NCBI GenBank assembly: GCA_963799975.1
Contig: CAWCZF010000006.1
Span: forward strand, 4,030,001-4,094,000
DNA length: 64,000 bases
Direction: 5' to 3'
Source of the DNA: Actinoallomurus sp963799975
GTDB lineage: Bacteria; Actinomycetota; Actinomycetes; Streptosporangiales; Streptosporangiaceae
In this document: one piece after another, positions 14,927 to 23,808 of the stretch
How the letters are laid out: every line of letters starts with the position of its first letter
How positions within the stretch are numbered: position 1 is the stretch's first letter
Translations under genes and position numbers: made by a program
The notes under the pieces: model-generated
The model's input: the letters and a program-made list of their open reading frames with translations, nothing else
Databases searched by the model: none
What the model was told of the DNA's origin: nothing

Positions 14927-16378
14927 TCAGCCGATCAGCGGCGGGGCGACGTCGTCGTCGGCCCCCCAGATGTTCTCGTCCTCGGTCATCCAGGCACTCC
15001 GCTCGCGGTCCTGCTTGCCCGCGCCCTGCGCGCCGCCCATCATCGGCGGCATCATCGGCATCATGCCCCCGCGGCCGGCGTTCGCGGCGTTCGCGGCGGC
15101 CGCCGCGGCCTCCTGAGCGGCCGCGCCGCCGAGGGCACCGGGGTTGGCGCTGCCTTCGACGGTCGCACCGGACCCGATGCCACCCGTGGAGCCGATACCG
15201 CCGCTCTTGAGCCCCAGCGGACTGGTGCCGAACGAGCCGCCCTTGCCGAGCCCGCCCGAACCGCCGAGCAGGCCGGGCGTGTACGAGGAGGGAATCGTGC
15301 TGTCACCCAGGCCGGTGCCGAGCCCGGTGCCCAGACCCGGCGGAGTGCCGAGGCTGGTGCCGCCGCCGCCCAGGCCCGGATTCCCGAGGCTCGTCCCACC
15401 GCCCGAGCCGAGGCCCGGGGGGATGGTCGGGTTGATCCCGGACAGGTCGGTACCGCTGCCGTTGCCAAGGCCGCTGCCATTGCCGATCCCGGACAGGTCG
15501 GTGCCGCCGGGGCCCGTCCCGGTGCCGATGCCGGTGCCCGCGCCGGTCGGGAAGTCCGCCAGTTGGGTGTTCCCGGGCCCGCCCAGTCCATTGCCCAGGC
15601 CGCCGGAACCGCCACCCGGGATGTTCGGGATCGAGCCGCCGCCACCCCCGGAGCCGTTGCCGTTGCCGTTGCCCTTACCGCCCGGCTTGTTGCTCGTGTT
15701 GGTCAATGCGGGCGGCAGGTCCAGCGTCACCGTCTCCGGGATGCTATTCCATGCCTGGAAAATGCTGTTGTTCTGCTTGTTCAGCAGGTGTTGGGCGAGC
15801 AGGCCGCGCTGGTTCGCGGGCGTGGCGTTGTTGATCCCGACGGTGCTCCCGTCGGACGCCGTGATGACCATGGCGTTCGTGACGGGGGCGACGGGCTTGC
15901 CCGCGAAGTAGTCGGCGTTCATCCCCACCTGGCTCTTGAACTCTGAGAGTGAGATCGGGGAGTCATAGGTTTCGGTGGGGATGCTGTAGCTGCCGTAGGT
16001 CCCGTATCCCCCGTAGTCGTACGACACGTTCGTGGTAACCGGCTGGCCGGTGGCGAACTGCTTGAACGCACCGCCGATCTGCGTGGCCTTGCTCTGCATC
16101 GTCCGCGCCGCGATGTACAGCAGAGCGAGATGGCGTTGGGCCTCGACCGACGCGTCGTCGCCGCTCCACGACTCGCTCAATCTCTGCGCCATGTCCTGGA
16201 TCGTCTTCAGCGAGTTGCCGAACGTCTTGCCGACTCCCTCATACGAGGCACCGACCGTTTCCACCTTCGTGGGGTCGACCGTGTTCGCGAAGCCGACGAT
16301 GGCGTCCGAATGGTACTTCGACGCATCACCGAGCGGAATGGCGCCCTGGAAGTCCAGTGTCTTCTTGGTGTCAGCCAT
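14927..16378 (-). CDS. Gly-rich PPE/EspB-like T7SS-associated protein
   Basis: About 483 residues. The N-terminal ~200 residues are helical with WSGDDASVEAQRHLALL in the place of a WxG turn, as in PPE- or EspB-like proteins. A central ~190-residue Gly/Ser/Thr/Asn-rich disordered stretch (GLGNGSGTDLSG-like repeats) follows. Then an Ala-rich helix, GGMMPMMPPMMGG, and an acidic tail, WMTEDENIWGADDDVAPP. ATG at 16378 is chosen because GAGG lies eight bases upstream (the 16384 ATG is too close). It sits between the 178-residue protein and mycP and is probably a secreted substrate or structural partner. Confidence 0.7.
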   Translation of the reverse strand: MADTKKTLDFQGAIPLGDASKYHSDAIVGFANTVDPTKVETVGASYEGVGKTFGNSLKTIQDMAQRLSESWSGDDASVEAQRHLALLYIAARTMQSKATQIGGAFKQFATGQPVTTNVSYDYGGYGTYGSYSIPTETYDSPISLSEFKSQVGMNADYFAGKPVAPVTNAMVITASDGSTVGINNATPANQRGLLAQHLLNKQNNSIFQAWNSIPETVTLDLPPALTNTSNKPGGKGNGNGNGSGGGGGSIPNIPGGGSGGLGNGLGGPGNTQLADFPTGAGTGIGTGTGPGGTDLSGIGNGSGLGNGSGTDLSGINPTIPPGLGSGGGTSLGNPGLGGGGTSLGTPPGLGTGLGTGLGDSTIPSSYTPGLLGGSGGLGKGGSFGTSPLGLKSGGIGSTGGIGSGATVEGSANPGALGGAAAQEAAAAAANAANAGRGGMMPMMPPMMGGAQGAGKQDRERSAWMTEDENIWGADDDVAPPLIG

Positions 16379-16388
16379 CGCCATAACC

Positions 16389-16925
16389 TCAATAGGTGTT
16401 GTTCGTTATGCCGCCGACCGCACCGTTACTCAGGTCCTCGGCGTTCTGGGAGATCCCGGCGGCCTTCTCGATCCGGGTGATCAAGTCCTGGTAAGCGGCG
16501 ACGAACGCGTCGTGCGCATCGATCATGGATCGCTGGGTCTTGGTGAGGGTGCCGTGGAAAGTGCTCGCGGCATCCCAGCCGCCCACCTGCCCCGGGGTGA
16601 TTCCGAAGGTGTCCGAAAGTTGCTGCGCGGTGGTCTTCGGGGGCTGCGAGGTGCCGGTCGGCACGGTCGTCGCCGCGGCTCCGGTGTAATTCGCGAGGTC
16701 CTGCCGGAGCGCCTTGGCGATGTTCACCAGTTCCGGCCGGTAGATGTACTTGTCCTTGCTCGGGTCGGTACCCGGCCAGGCGCTCTCGCCCCATGGGTAG
16801 CGGTGACCCGTGCCGGAGACATCGCGGTGGCTACGGGACCAGTAGTCCGACCAGAGCTCGCCATCTTTTTGCGGCGACGTATCCGACGGCGGCGGTCCAT
16901 CGTCGCCCGGTATGAATGGCGTCAT
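16389..16925 (-). CDS. T7SS-cluster protein of unknown function
   Basis: A 178-residue protein; N-terminal ~40 residues acidic and Pro-rich (MTPFIPGDDGPPPSDTSP), then a Trp-rich stretch (GELWSDYWSRSHRDV, YPWGESAWPG), and a C-terminal helical hairpin (~130-165) of WXG100-like size (SMIDAHDAFVAAYQDLITRIEKAAG). No known family. It is ten bases upstream of the Gly-rich protein and downstream of two WXG100 genes. It is probably their co-secreted partner or chaperone; this rests on position only. Confidence 0.6.
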   Translation of the reverse strand: MTPFIPGDDGPPPSDTSPQKDGELWSDYWSRSHRDVSGTGHRYPWGESAWPGTDPSKDKYIYRPELVNIAKALRQDLANYTGAAATTVPTGTSQPPKTTAQQLSDTFGITPGQVGGWDAASTFHGTLTKTQRSMIDAHDAFVAAYQDLITRIEKAAGISQNAEDLSNGAVGGITNNTY

Positions 16926-17022
16926 GCCCGTTCCCCCTCAATCACTTTGCGACCGACAGAGGTCACTTCCGCAAAACAGGGCCCGGCTGCACAGAGGCAG
17001 CCGAACCCGTGCAGCGTCTTCT

Positions 17023-17334
17023 TTAGAGAACGCCGCCGCTCCACAGGTCGTTATTGGCCTTCTCCGCGGCGGAGTAGTTCTGGTGCACGTTGCCGATCAC
17101 GAGGCCCAACTGGTTGAGCACCGCCGACATGTCGTTCGCAGCGGAGTTCCACTGCGTCTTGGCCGTCTCGTACGTGCTGCCGGCCACGCCGACCCACGGT
17201 GCGAGCAGCGTCCTGAGCTCGCCGTTCAGGTCGTCAAGCTCATCGCGCAGCGCACGGAAGGCGAGCGAGAAGTCCGCCTCGGCCTGCTGAAGCGTGCCAA
17301 AATTGGCCCGGGTGTAGTCGAGCTGTCCTGCCAT
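17023..17334 (-). CDS. WXG100-family protein (Esx-like), with canonical WxG
   Basis: A 103-residue helix-turn-helix protein. The turn motif is W-V-G (TLLAPWVGVAGS) near residue 48. The C-terminal end has YSAAEKANNDLW, where Y-x3-E matches the YxxxD/E T7SS export signal. WXG100 proteins form four-helix dimers and are secreted by EccC-driven pores. It lies 41 bases after the first WXG100 gene, so the two probably form a heterodimer. Confidence 0.88.
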   Translation of the reverse strand: MAGQLDYTRANFGTLQQAEADFSLAFRALRDELDDLNGELRTLLAPWVGVAGSTYETAKTQWNSAANDMSAVLNQLGLVIGNVHQNYSAAEKANNDLWSGGVL

Positions 17335-17375
17335 CCGTCAAACCTCCGGTTACTTGAGACGCGCAGAAAACGCGA

Positions 17376-17693
17376 TCAGGTCCTGCCGTTGATAAGGTCG
17401 TTGACCTTGTTCACCGCGTCTTGCTGTTCCTGGACGCTCGACTCGTACTTGATGCCGGTGTGTACGAGCTTCTCGTGCATCTGGTTGAGCGCCCCAAGAA
17501 TCCGGGCGAAGTCCTCGTTGAAGCGCAGGAAGACGTCGTCGAACGCGAGGGCGGCCGTGCTGTCCCACCCGGAGCGCAGCTCGTTCTTGTGGCCCTCGAT
17601 CCTGAGCTGCAGGCCCTGGATGACGCTGGCGGAGTGGTCGATCTTCGTTGCGGCCTGCTTGGCCTTAGCTAGGTCGATTTGCGACTCAGCCAC
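17376..17693 (-). CDS. WXG100-family protein (Esx-like), first gene of operon
   Basis: A 105-residue WXG100-like protein. Turn is SGWDSTAALAF (W-D-S, not strict WxG), flanked by two long amphipathic helices. The C-terminal helix (IKYESSVQEQQDAVNKV) lacks a strict YxxxD/E, as is common for one member of an Esx heterodimer. It is the promoter-proximal gene of the minus-strand set 17693-13606. The upstream 230 bases before the eccB stop are AT-richer than their surroundings and presumably hold the promoter. Confidence 0.85.
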   Translation of the reverse strand: MAESQIDLAKAKQAATKIDHSASVIQGLQLRIEGHKNELRSGWDSTAALAFDDVFLRFNEDFARILGALNQMHEKLVHTGIKYESSVQEQQDAVNKVNDLINGRT

Positions 17694-17924
17694 GGCTCAC
17701 CTCCATGATTGAGAGTCGGGTCGGCGTCCGGCCCGAGACCCTCTGGCCGCGCGGGTTACCCCCGTACGGCTTCGTGCCCTCCGTGACCGCCGAAACAAGA
17801 GTTACGATATGGGACAAAACCATGGGCTGTCCAGGGGATATGCGAAAGTCAAGCCACCAGGCTGACGCTGACGAATTGTTATCATTCTGTAACCTCGCCT
17901 TCGCCGCCTGGACACCTCCCTCAA

Positions 17925-19370
17925 TCAACCGCCTGACCTGGGAAAACTCAGTGGCTGGGTGGCCTGCTTGGGGTCGAGGGCCGGCCCCTCCGGGATCAGA
18001 TGGAGCAGATTTCCTGGAACCGGGGCGACCTTCTTCACGTCGAAGCCGAGTTTGCCCGCAATATCCGCCGAGGGGACGGCGAAGCGCAACCCCTGGTCGG
18101 TCAGGACCGAGTACGAACTGATCGACGCGACTTGGTTCGGCGCGGGTAGCAGGCCCAGGAGCGCACCGTCGCCCGGCGGCAGCACGACCTGGTCCACCAC
18201 CGTGCCCGAGGCGCCCGTGTGGATGACGCCCGACGAGGTGCCGACCGGCGCCGGCATGGTGCCGCCGACGGCGACCCGCGCGCCCTGCGACCCCGCCGCG
18301 GTCTGGGAGTACACCACGCACAGCGGCGTCGAGGCGTCATAGGACCCGATCGCCGGCATCCGGTCGGGCAGGCCGTCCGCGGAGACCTTCGAGGTCGACC
18401 GCTGCGCGGCGTTCGCGGACGCGGCGTCGATGGACACCGGCTGCACCGGGCGCCCGGGGTAGGCCTGCTTGCTGTCCGGGTCGTTCTGCAGGAGCACGCC
18501 CTCGGTCTGCTTGATCGGGGCGAGACCGTCGGACAGCAGGACGTACCAGCGCTCGTCCCCGCCGACGGTGCGTACGACGTAGAACGTCCCGACGGCCGCC
18601 TTGCCCCCGTCCGGGCCGGTGACCATGGCGCCGCGGCCCGGGATCGGCGGCGGGCTGAAGTCGGGGCCGGGCGGCACCGCGTTCAGCCACGTCGTCGATA
18701 CCTCCGGCGGGCTGTCCGTGCCGCTGACCGGGCGTACCTCCGCGTGGGGAAGCTTCATCCGCTGGTTGCGCCACACGACCCACGACTCGCCCGCTCCGTG
18801 CACCACGACCGCCTGCCCGTCGCCGAGCGAACGCCCGCCCACGGTGGTGCCCACGACGAGAGAGGCGTACGAGCGCGTGCCGCCCTGGCCGTTGTCGGCG
18901 GTGTGCACGCAGACCGACCACGGGCCGATCACCTGGTGCTTGGCGTCGGGCAGCGAGTCGGGCGCGCCGAGGATGCCCACCGGCTGGCCGAGGGTGAACT
19001 TGGCGAGCGAGGACTGCGAGACCAGCCTGCGGTTGAGCTGGGCGGTGCCCAGGATCAGCCGGGCGGACGCGTAGTTGGCCACCGGGTAGAGCTTCTTGTC
19101 CTGCTGGCTGTAGACGTACTTGGTGCCGGTCTCCTTCTCGATGATCAAAGTGCCCGGCGTGTCGAGCCCGGTGGCGCCACCGGGCGACAGCAGGCCCCAG
19201 ACCCCGAAGCCCGCGACGACGAGCAGCCCGATCATCAGCCCCGCGAAGACCGAAACCATCAGCCGCCGGGTCGGCGGCTCCGGCATGTCCGGCTCGCCGG
19301 CGAGAAGGGCCATGCCGATGCGCTGCATCATCAGACGATGCGCCTGATACAGGTCACGACGGGTCTGCAC
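17925..19370 (-). CDS. eccB: type VII secretion core protein EccB
   Basis: About 481 residues. The start (VQTRRDLYQAHRLMMQRIGMALL) is the EccB N-terminal pattern. One transmembrane helix lies at ~38-62 (FAGLMIGLLVVAGFGVWGLL), and a large periplasmic R1-R4-type repeat domain with conserved Cys (WSVCVHTA, TPLCVVYSQ) follows. EccB is part of the EccBCDE membrane pore. GTG at 19370 has GGGAGG at spacing 5; longer starts would overlap the AT-rich upstream region. It is divergent from the 19475 gene. Confidence 0.92.
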   Translation of the reverse strand: MQTRRDLYQAHRLMMQRIGMALLAGEPDMPEPPTRRLMVSVFAGLMIGLLVVAGFGVWGLLSPGGATGLDTPGTLIIEKETGTKYVYSQQDKKLYPVANYASARLILGTAQLNRRLVSQSSLAKFTLGQPVGILGAPDSLPDAKHQVIGPWSVCVHTADNGQGGTRSYASLVVGTTVGGRSLGDGQAVVVHGAGESWVVWRNQRMKLPHAEVRPVSGTDSPPEVSTTWLNAVPPGPDFSPPPIPGRGAMVTGPDGGKAAVGTFYVVRTVGGDERWYVLLSDGLAPIKQTEGVLLQNDPDSKQAYPGRPVQPVSIDAASANAAQRSTSKVSADGLPDRMPAIGSYDASTPLCVVYSQTAAGSQGARVAVGGTMPAPVGTSSGVIHTGASGTVVDQVVLPPGDGALLGLLPAPNQVASISSYSVLTDQGLRFAVPSADIAGKLGFDVKKVAPVPGNLLHLIPEGPALDPKQATQPLSFPRSGG

Positions 19371-19474
19371 CAGCACCTCCCGATTTTTCAAACATTGTGG
19401 AACCCTGGGGTCCGCACCGTAATCTAATGGCCAGCGCCGCAATAACGGAACGCGTGTAACCCCCCGGAGGTTCG

Positions 19475-20992
19475 ATGAGCGAGCAGCAGAACCGCGTCGC
19501 GGCACTGCTCAACAACGGCTCCACTACGACCTCCACGGAGCCGGTCGGCACGGTGACCGCGCCGGGCACGGTGGCGTACGACGTGAAGCCCGGCCAGGAC
19601 GCCACGAGCGCACAGCTCGGCATCGACACGACGCCCGACGCCCTCATCACCGTGGACGGCCATCAGGTGGCCTCCGGTGACAACGGCCTGAGCGTCGACA
19701 TCGCGCCCGACGGATCGACCCACGTCGTCCACGGGCCACAGACCGTCACGAGCGGCACCCAGCTCACCAACGGGCAGCCGGTCACCGGCACGCAGCCCGT
19801 GACCTTGCAGCCGGTGAACGGTGCCGCTCCCACGGGCGGCAACATCACCCAGACCGGCATGAACCAGAACGGTACGGGTGCCCCGCTCGGCGGCACCATC
19901 ACCCAGACGGGCATGACGCAGGACGGCACCGGCGCTCCACTCGGCGGCAACATCACGCAGACCGGTATGACGCTGGACCCGACCCAGACGGGCGGTGTGC
20001 AGGACCCGACGCAGACGGGTGTCGTGACCCCGCCGCCGGACACACCGATCGAGCACCTGCACGGCACCGGCGACCACGCCGCGCAGGTCGATCTCGCGCT
20101 GTTCGGGCCGGGCGCCCATACCGGCGCCCCGGTTGTGAAGCAGAACGACGACGGCAGCCAGGACATCACGATCCCCGCGGGGCCGGACAATCCGCACGCC
20201 ATCACCCTGCACGTAAAGCCGAACGCCGACGGCAGCCTCGACATCACGGCGCCCAAGAGCGACACGAACCCGCACGAGATCAAGATCCATGTTCAGCCGG
20301 ACAAGCATCTCGATCTGAACGTCACCCAGGACAAGGACGGGCATCTCAAGATCGATGCCCACGACCATACGACGGACCAGAAGGACGACTGGCCGGGCCT
20401 GAAGCAGCCCGCCGGAAACCCGCCACCGCTCGGCACCGGCGACCCGGTCGGCCCCCCGGCCACGACCGTGCCCGGCGGCACGGGTGCGGGCGGCGCCGGC
20501 GACCCGACTTCGGGCATTCCGACGCCGCAGATCCCGAACGTGCCCAGCGGTGGCGGCGGCGGTGCCATACCCAAGGGCGGAGGAGGCGGCGCCGTACCCG
20601 TGAACACCGGGCAACTGCCCGTCGTGACGGGCCCCCAGGTGTCGGGGCAGACTTCCAACTACACCGGCTACGCAAGCATCACCCAGGACTCTATCAACGC
20701 CCTGGGCCAGAAGATCCAGTCCGGTCCGGTCCAGACCATGAGCACCGCACACAAGGCCACCGAAGATCTCAAGCCCGGTTACTGGGCATTCGGGCCGGTG
20801 GGCAGTATGACCGGTCTGCAGAGTATGGCCTCGGAAACGGGCCAGTCGACGGCGAACCAGTTCGCCGAGGGCCAGTCGAAACTGGCGCAGTGGACGCCCA
20901 ACCTCGTCCAGACCTGGAACACCTGGCAAACGCACGACAATGACTCGACCGCCGCAGTCAACGGGATCACGAATCCGGGAGGTACGAAATGA
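19475..20992 (+). CDS. large T7SS-associated protein, probable exported substrate
   Basis: A 505-residue protein with no signal peptide. Residues 1-100 are beta-rich (GTVTAPGTVAYDVKPGQD). Residues ~125-190 hold three or four repeats near NITQTGMTQDGTGAPLGG. A Asp/His-rich beta region, a Gly/Pro linker and a C-terminal helical domain (~400-505) follow. Its last codons overlap the next gene by four bases (ATGA), so the two are coupled. No family known. Proximity to eccB and the helical C-terminal domain suggest T7SS export. Confidence 0.6.
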   Translation: MSEQQNRVAALLNNGSTTTSTEPVGTVTAPGTVAYDVKPGQDATSAQLGIDTTPDALITVDGHQVASGDNGLSVDIAPDGSTHVVHGPQTVTSGTQLTNGQPVTGTQPVTLQPVNGAAPTGGNITQTGMNQNGTGAPLGGTITQTGMTQDGTGAPLGGNITQTGMTLDPTQTGGVQDPTQTGVVTPPPDTPIEHLHGTGDHAAQVDLALFGPGAHTGAPVVKQNDDGSQDITIPAGPDNPHAITLHVKPNADGSLDITAPKSDTNPHEIKIHVQPDKHLDLNVTQDKDGHLKIDAHDHTTDQKDDWPGLKQPAGNPPPLGTGDPVGPPATTVPGGTGAGGAGDPTSGIPTPQIPNVPSGGGGGAIPKGGGGGAVPVNTGQLPVVTGPQVSGQTSNYTGYASITQDSINALGQKIQSGPVQTMSTAHKATEDLKPGYWAFGPVGSMTGLQSMASETGQSTANQFAEGQSKLAQWTPNLVQTWNTWQTHDNDSTAAVNGITNPGGTK

Positions 20993-21804
20993 GTTTCGGC
21001 GACGTCGCCAGCTCGACTCCGAGCGTCGCGGGGTTCCTCCTGACCTCTGGCGCGTGCTTCCTCATCCCTGCGGCGATCCCCCTCGCCCTCATTCAGGGAA
21101 TGGTCATCAACGACCCCGCGCAGCTCTCCAGCCTCGCGAACAAGTACGGCAAGCTGGCCATGGACGCGGCCTCGGCCCACGCCGACATCGAAACGGCCGT
21201 CAAGGACCATGTCACCACCGAGCATAAGGCCAACCCCACGGCCTGGACCGGCGCGGACGCGGATGCGTTCACCGAAACCCATGTCACGCCCTATCTGAAC
21301 GCGATCGACAACACCTCTGAGCTGCTCAAGGGGCACAGCTCCTCGATGAACGTGGCGTTCTACATCTACCAGGGTGTCGGGCTGCTTTCGCTGGCCATCG
21401 GAACCGCCATGGCGTTGGCCGCCGCCGCGGTCGCGGGAGTCTCGTGGATTCCCGGAGTGAACGTTGCCGCCGAGACCGAGGGGACAGTACAGGCCCAGGT
21501 CTCGAACGGCATTCTCCGCAGGATCCTGGTGAGGATCGGCCAGTCCCTCGAAAAGCTGGGACGGACGCTGAAGGCCATCTCAGAGCAGATGAAGACCCTG
21601 AAGTTCGTCAAGCCTATGTTCCAGTCCGTCAAGTTCGCCGCCGGTCCCGGCAGCCTGCTCCTTACTGGCAACTACATGGCGGGGCAGATGTCCTCGGGTC
21701 AGCCGGACACCTCAGACGGCTGGGTCGGGCTCCCGGACAACGCCACGACCACCGACCCCCCGGCGGGCACCACGACCCCGGCGGGCACCACGCCCGGAAA
21801 GTGA
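20989..21804 (+). CDS. T7SS-cluster membrane protein with WXG100-like segment
   Basis: A 271-residue protein, translationally coupled to the previous gene. Hydrophobic segments at ~16-38 (FLLTSGACFLIPAAIPLALI) and ~122-150 (GVGLLSLAIGTAMALAAAAVAG). Between these lies a WXG100-like helical hairpin with a WTGADADAFTE turn (residues ~84-94). The C-terminus is Thr/Pro-rich. It may anchor or escort the 505-residue protein at the membrane. Function unknown. Confidence 0.6.
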   Translation: MSFGDVASSTPSVAGFLLTSGACFLIPAAIPLALIQGMVINDPAQLSSLANKYGKLAMDAASAHADIETAVKDHVTTEHKANPTAWTGADADAFTETHVTPYLNAIDNTSELLKGHSSSMNVAFYIYQGVGLLSLAIGTAMALAAAAVAGVSWIPGVNVAAETEGTVQAQVSNGILRRILVRIGQSLEKLGRTLKAISEQMKTLKFVKPMFQSVKFAAGPGSLLLTGNYMAGQMSSGQPDTSDGWVGLPDNATTTDPPAGTTTPAGTTPGK

Positions 21805-21819
21805 CCTCGAGGGCCGGGC

Positions 21820-22266
21820 TCAGAGGCCGAGCTGCTTGGCGATGCGGTCGAGTTCGGACATGGCGTCATCGAGCGTGCGGCTGTAGGCGTTGGCGGCCTC
21901 CTGGATCTTCTCCTGGACGGCCTCCCGGTTCTGCATGAGCGCCATCGGGTTGGCGTCCTTGCCGTAGGTCTCGGCCATCAGGTCGCTCAACTGTTGCTGC
22001 AGGTCGGCGTTGGCCTCCTGGATGAGCTCCTTGAGCGCCGTCGCGAAGTCCGCCGCCGGCATGCGCATGGCACGCGGATCGATCTGGATGTCATCGACAC
22101 CGCCGTGGACCGTGCAGAACACCTTGATCCGGTGGTCCTTGGTCTCCGCGAAGCCCTTCAGCTCGGCCGCTTTCTCCTGCATCGCCTCGACCTTCGCCGA
22201 GTGCTCCTCCGAGATCTGGATCAGCTTCTCGATGTCCAGATTGCCGAAATCCCCGAACTCCGCCAT
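21820..22266 (-). CDS. YbaB/EbfC-like protein of the T7SS cluster
   Basis: About 148 residues. Similar layout to YbaB/EbfC nucleoid-associated proteins: a central RIKVFCTVHGGVDDIQIDP beta segment between helices. In T7SS loci such proteins (EspL-like) are accessory or chaperone factors. ATG at 22266 has GGGAGGCGAT just upstream, preferred over the upstream start at 22278. It follows eccD by 40 bases on the same strand. Confidence 0.75.
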   Translation of the reverse strand: MAEFGDFGNLDIEKLIQISEEHSAKVEAMQEKAAELKGFAETKDHRIKVFCTVHGGVDDIQIDPRAMRMPAADFATALKELIQEANADLQQQLSDLMAETYGKDANPMALMQNREAVQEKIQEAANAYSRTLDDAMSELDRIAKQLGL

Positions 22267-22306
22267 ATCGCCTCCCAACTCACAGCGCGTAGGTACACAG
22301 GATTCG

Positions 22307-23707
22307 TCAGCCGCTCAGTCCCCTCACCTTGGGGTAGACCTGCAGAACCGAGAGGGTGAGTGGGATGAGCGCGACGATTGCGACCATGTCGATGATATCG
22401 CCCGCACGACCCCAAAAGGGAGTAGGCCGGTGCCCCGGCAGCCACATCGCCATCACCAGTGCGACCGCCGCCACCGACAGGACCAGAGGCAACACCATCG
22501 CGAGCGCCTCGGCGGGCGTGCCGCGCATCGACAGGGCGAGGTCCAGCAGGCCGAGCCCGCCCAGCCCCACGACGAGCATCCAGCTCCGCTGGGAGCGTCC
22601 GCGGAAGATCCGGGCGCGCAGGAGCAGCGAGAGGCAGACCACGGCCGCCATGATCGGCCCGGACGTGCCCGGGGAGAAGGCGAGAAACAGCAGCGCCACC
22701 GCGGCCACCAGCGCGATGCCGGCCACCAGGCCGGTGGCGAACCGGTCGGCGGAGCCGGCGCGCTGCAACAGGGCCTTGCCGTCGATGACGGTCGACTCGT
22801 TGCGCAGGTCATCGGCGCTGCCCGGGATCGTCGGCAGCGGCACCCGCGCGAAGCGGAAGGACAGCGACGGGATGAGCGCGCTGAACGCGAGGACGATCAC
22901 GACGGCGCTCGCGGCCACACCGGCCGGTTCGAGACCATGGAACGCCAGCACGACCCCGGCCGCGATGGTGCCCACGACGGCGGCGAAGGAGACTCCCACG
23001 AACCACGGCAGCCCGTCGGCCACGCCGAAGCCCGCCAGCACCGCGATCACGGTCGTCGCGGCGAACGCGGTCAGCAGGTGCGGCGCGCCAACGTCCAGGA
23101 GCGGCAGCCCGTGCCGCGCCGGGGTCAGCAGGCCGGCCAGGAACCCGTACGGGAGCGCCGCGAAGCCGAGGACGGCGCCGCCCATCGAGTCGCCGACCGC
23201 GCGCGACAGCGCGGCGCCCAGCGTCACGAGGAACAGGGCGACGACCCCGGCCGCGACGGCCGGGCCGATCCAGGGCGGCCCGGACGTCAGGATCGGGATG
23301 ACGCCGAGGATGAGCATGGCGACGCCCGCGACCAGGCCGAAGCGACGCGTCGACTCGGGCCGCCAGCGGTCGGCACGGTCGTTCTTGCCCGTCGCGACCA
23401 CGTCGGCGACGTCGTCGTACACCAGTTCGGGGATCAGCGTCATGCGCGGGCGGAAGTACAGCACCTCGCCGTCGCGTACCTCGTGCTGTGCGAGGCTCAT
23501 CCCGTTCTCGAACGGGGGCCCGTCCAGCCGCTGCAACACCCAGCCCGAGTGCGCGAGCCCCGCGTCGGCGAGATCACGGCCGGAAGCACGCAGCAACGTG
23601 GGCAGCATCTGGGCCAGCGGGACCTCGGCCGGCAGCGACAGATCGATACGCCGCCCAGGCGCGACGATCGTGATCCGGCACAGGTCGGTTCCGGCTCTCG
23701 GGCTCAC
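22307..23707 (-). CDS. eccD: type VII secretion integral membrane protein EccD
   Basis: A 466-residue protein: N-terminal ubiquitin-like domain (residues ~1-90, CRITIVAPGRRIDLSLPAEVP, ending EVLYFRPR), then about eleven transmembrane helices. EccD dimers form the main membrane vestibule of the T7SS pore. The length matches the family. The 101-base gap to the divergent eccC holds an AT-rich promoter region. Confidence 0.93.
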   Translation of the reverse strand: MSPRAGTDLCRITIVAPGRRIDLSLPAEVPLAQMLPTLLRASGRDLADAGLAHSGWVLQRLDGPPFENGMSLAQHEVRDGEVLYFRPRMTLIPELVYDDVADVVATGKNDRADRWRPESTRRFGLVAGVAMLILGVIPILTSGPPWIGPAVAAGVVALFLVTLGAALSRAVGDSMGGAVLGFAALPYGFLAGLLTPARHGLPLLDVGAPHLLTAFAATTVIAVLAGFGVADGLPWFVGVSFAAVVGTIAAGVVLAFHGLEPAGVAASAVVIVLAFSALIPSLSFRFARVPLPTIPGSADDLRNESTVIDGKALLQRAGSADRFATGLVAGIALVAAVALLFLAFSPGTSGPIMAAVVCLSLLLRARIFRGRSQRSWMLVVGLGGLGLLDLALSMRGTPAEALAMVLPLVLSVAAVALVMAMWLPGHRPTPFWGRAGDIIDMVAIVALIPLTLSVLQVYPKVRGLSG

Positions 23708-23808
23708 GGTCTTCCCCCAATACTATTTATTGTACAGACCAAGATGAATCGGGTTAATAGGATGACGCCTACTCTCGCTCAATGCCAGCGGCCCCTGGAG
23801 GTACTCCG
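23708..23808. promoter_or_regulatory. AT-rich divergent promoter region eccD/eccC
   Basis: The stretch contains 'aatactatttattgtacag' and 'gggttaatagg', clearly AT-richer than its surroundings. It lies between divergent eccD and eccC. It probably holds both promoters; I cannot assign -35/-10 boxes with confidence. The eccC ribosome binding site is CTGGAGG at its right end. Confidence 0.45.
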
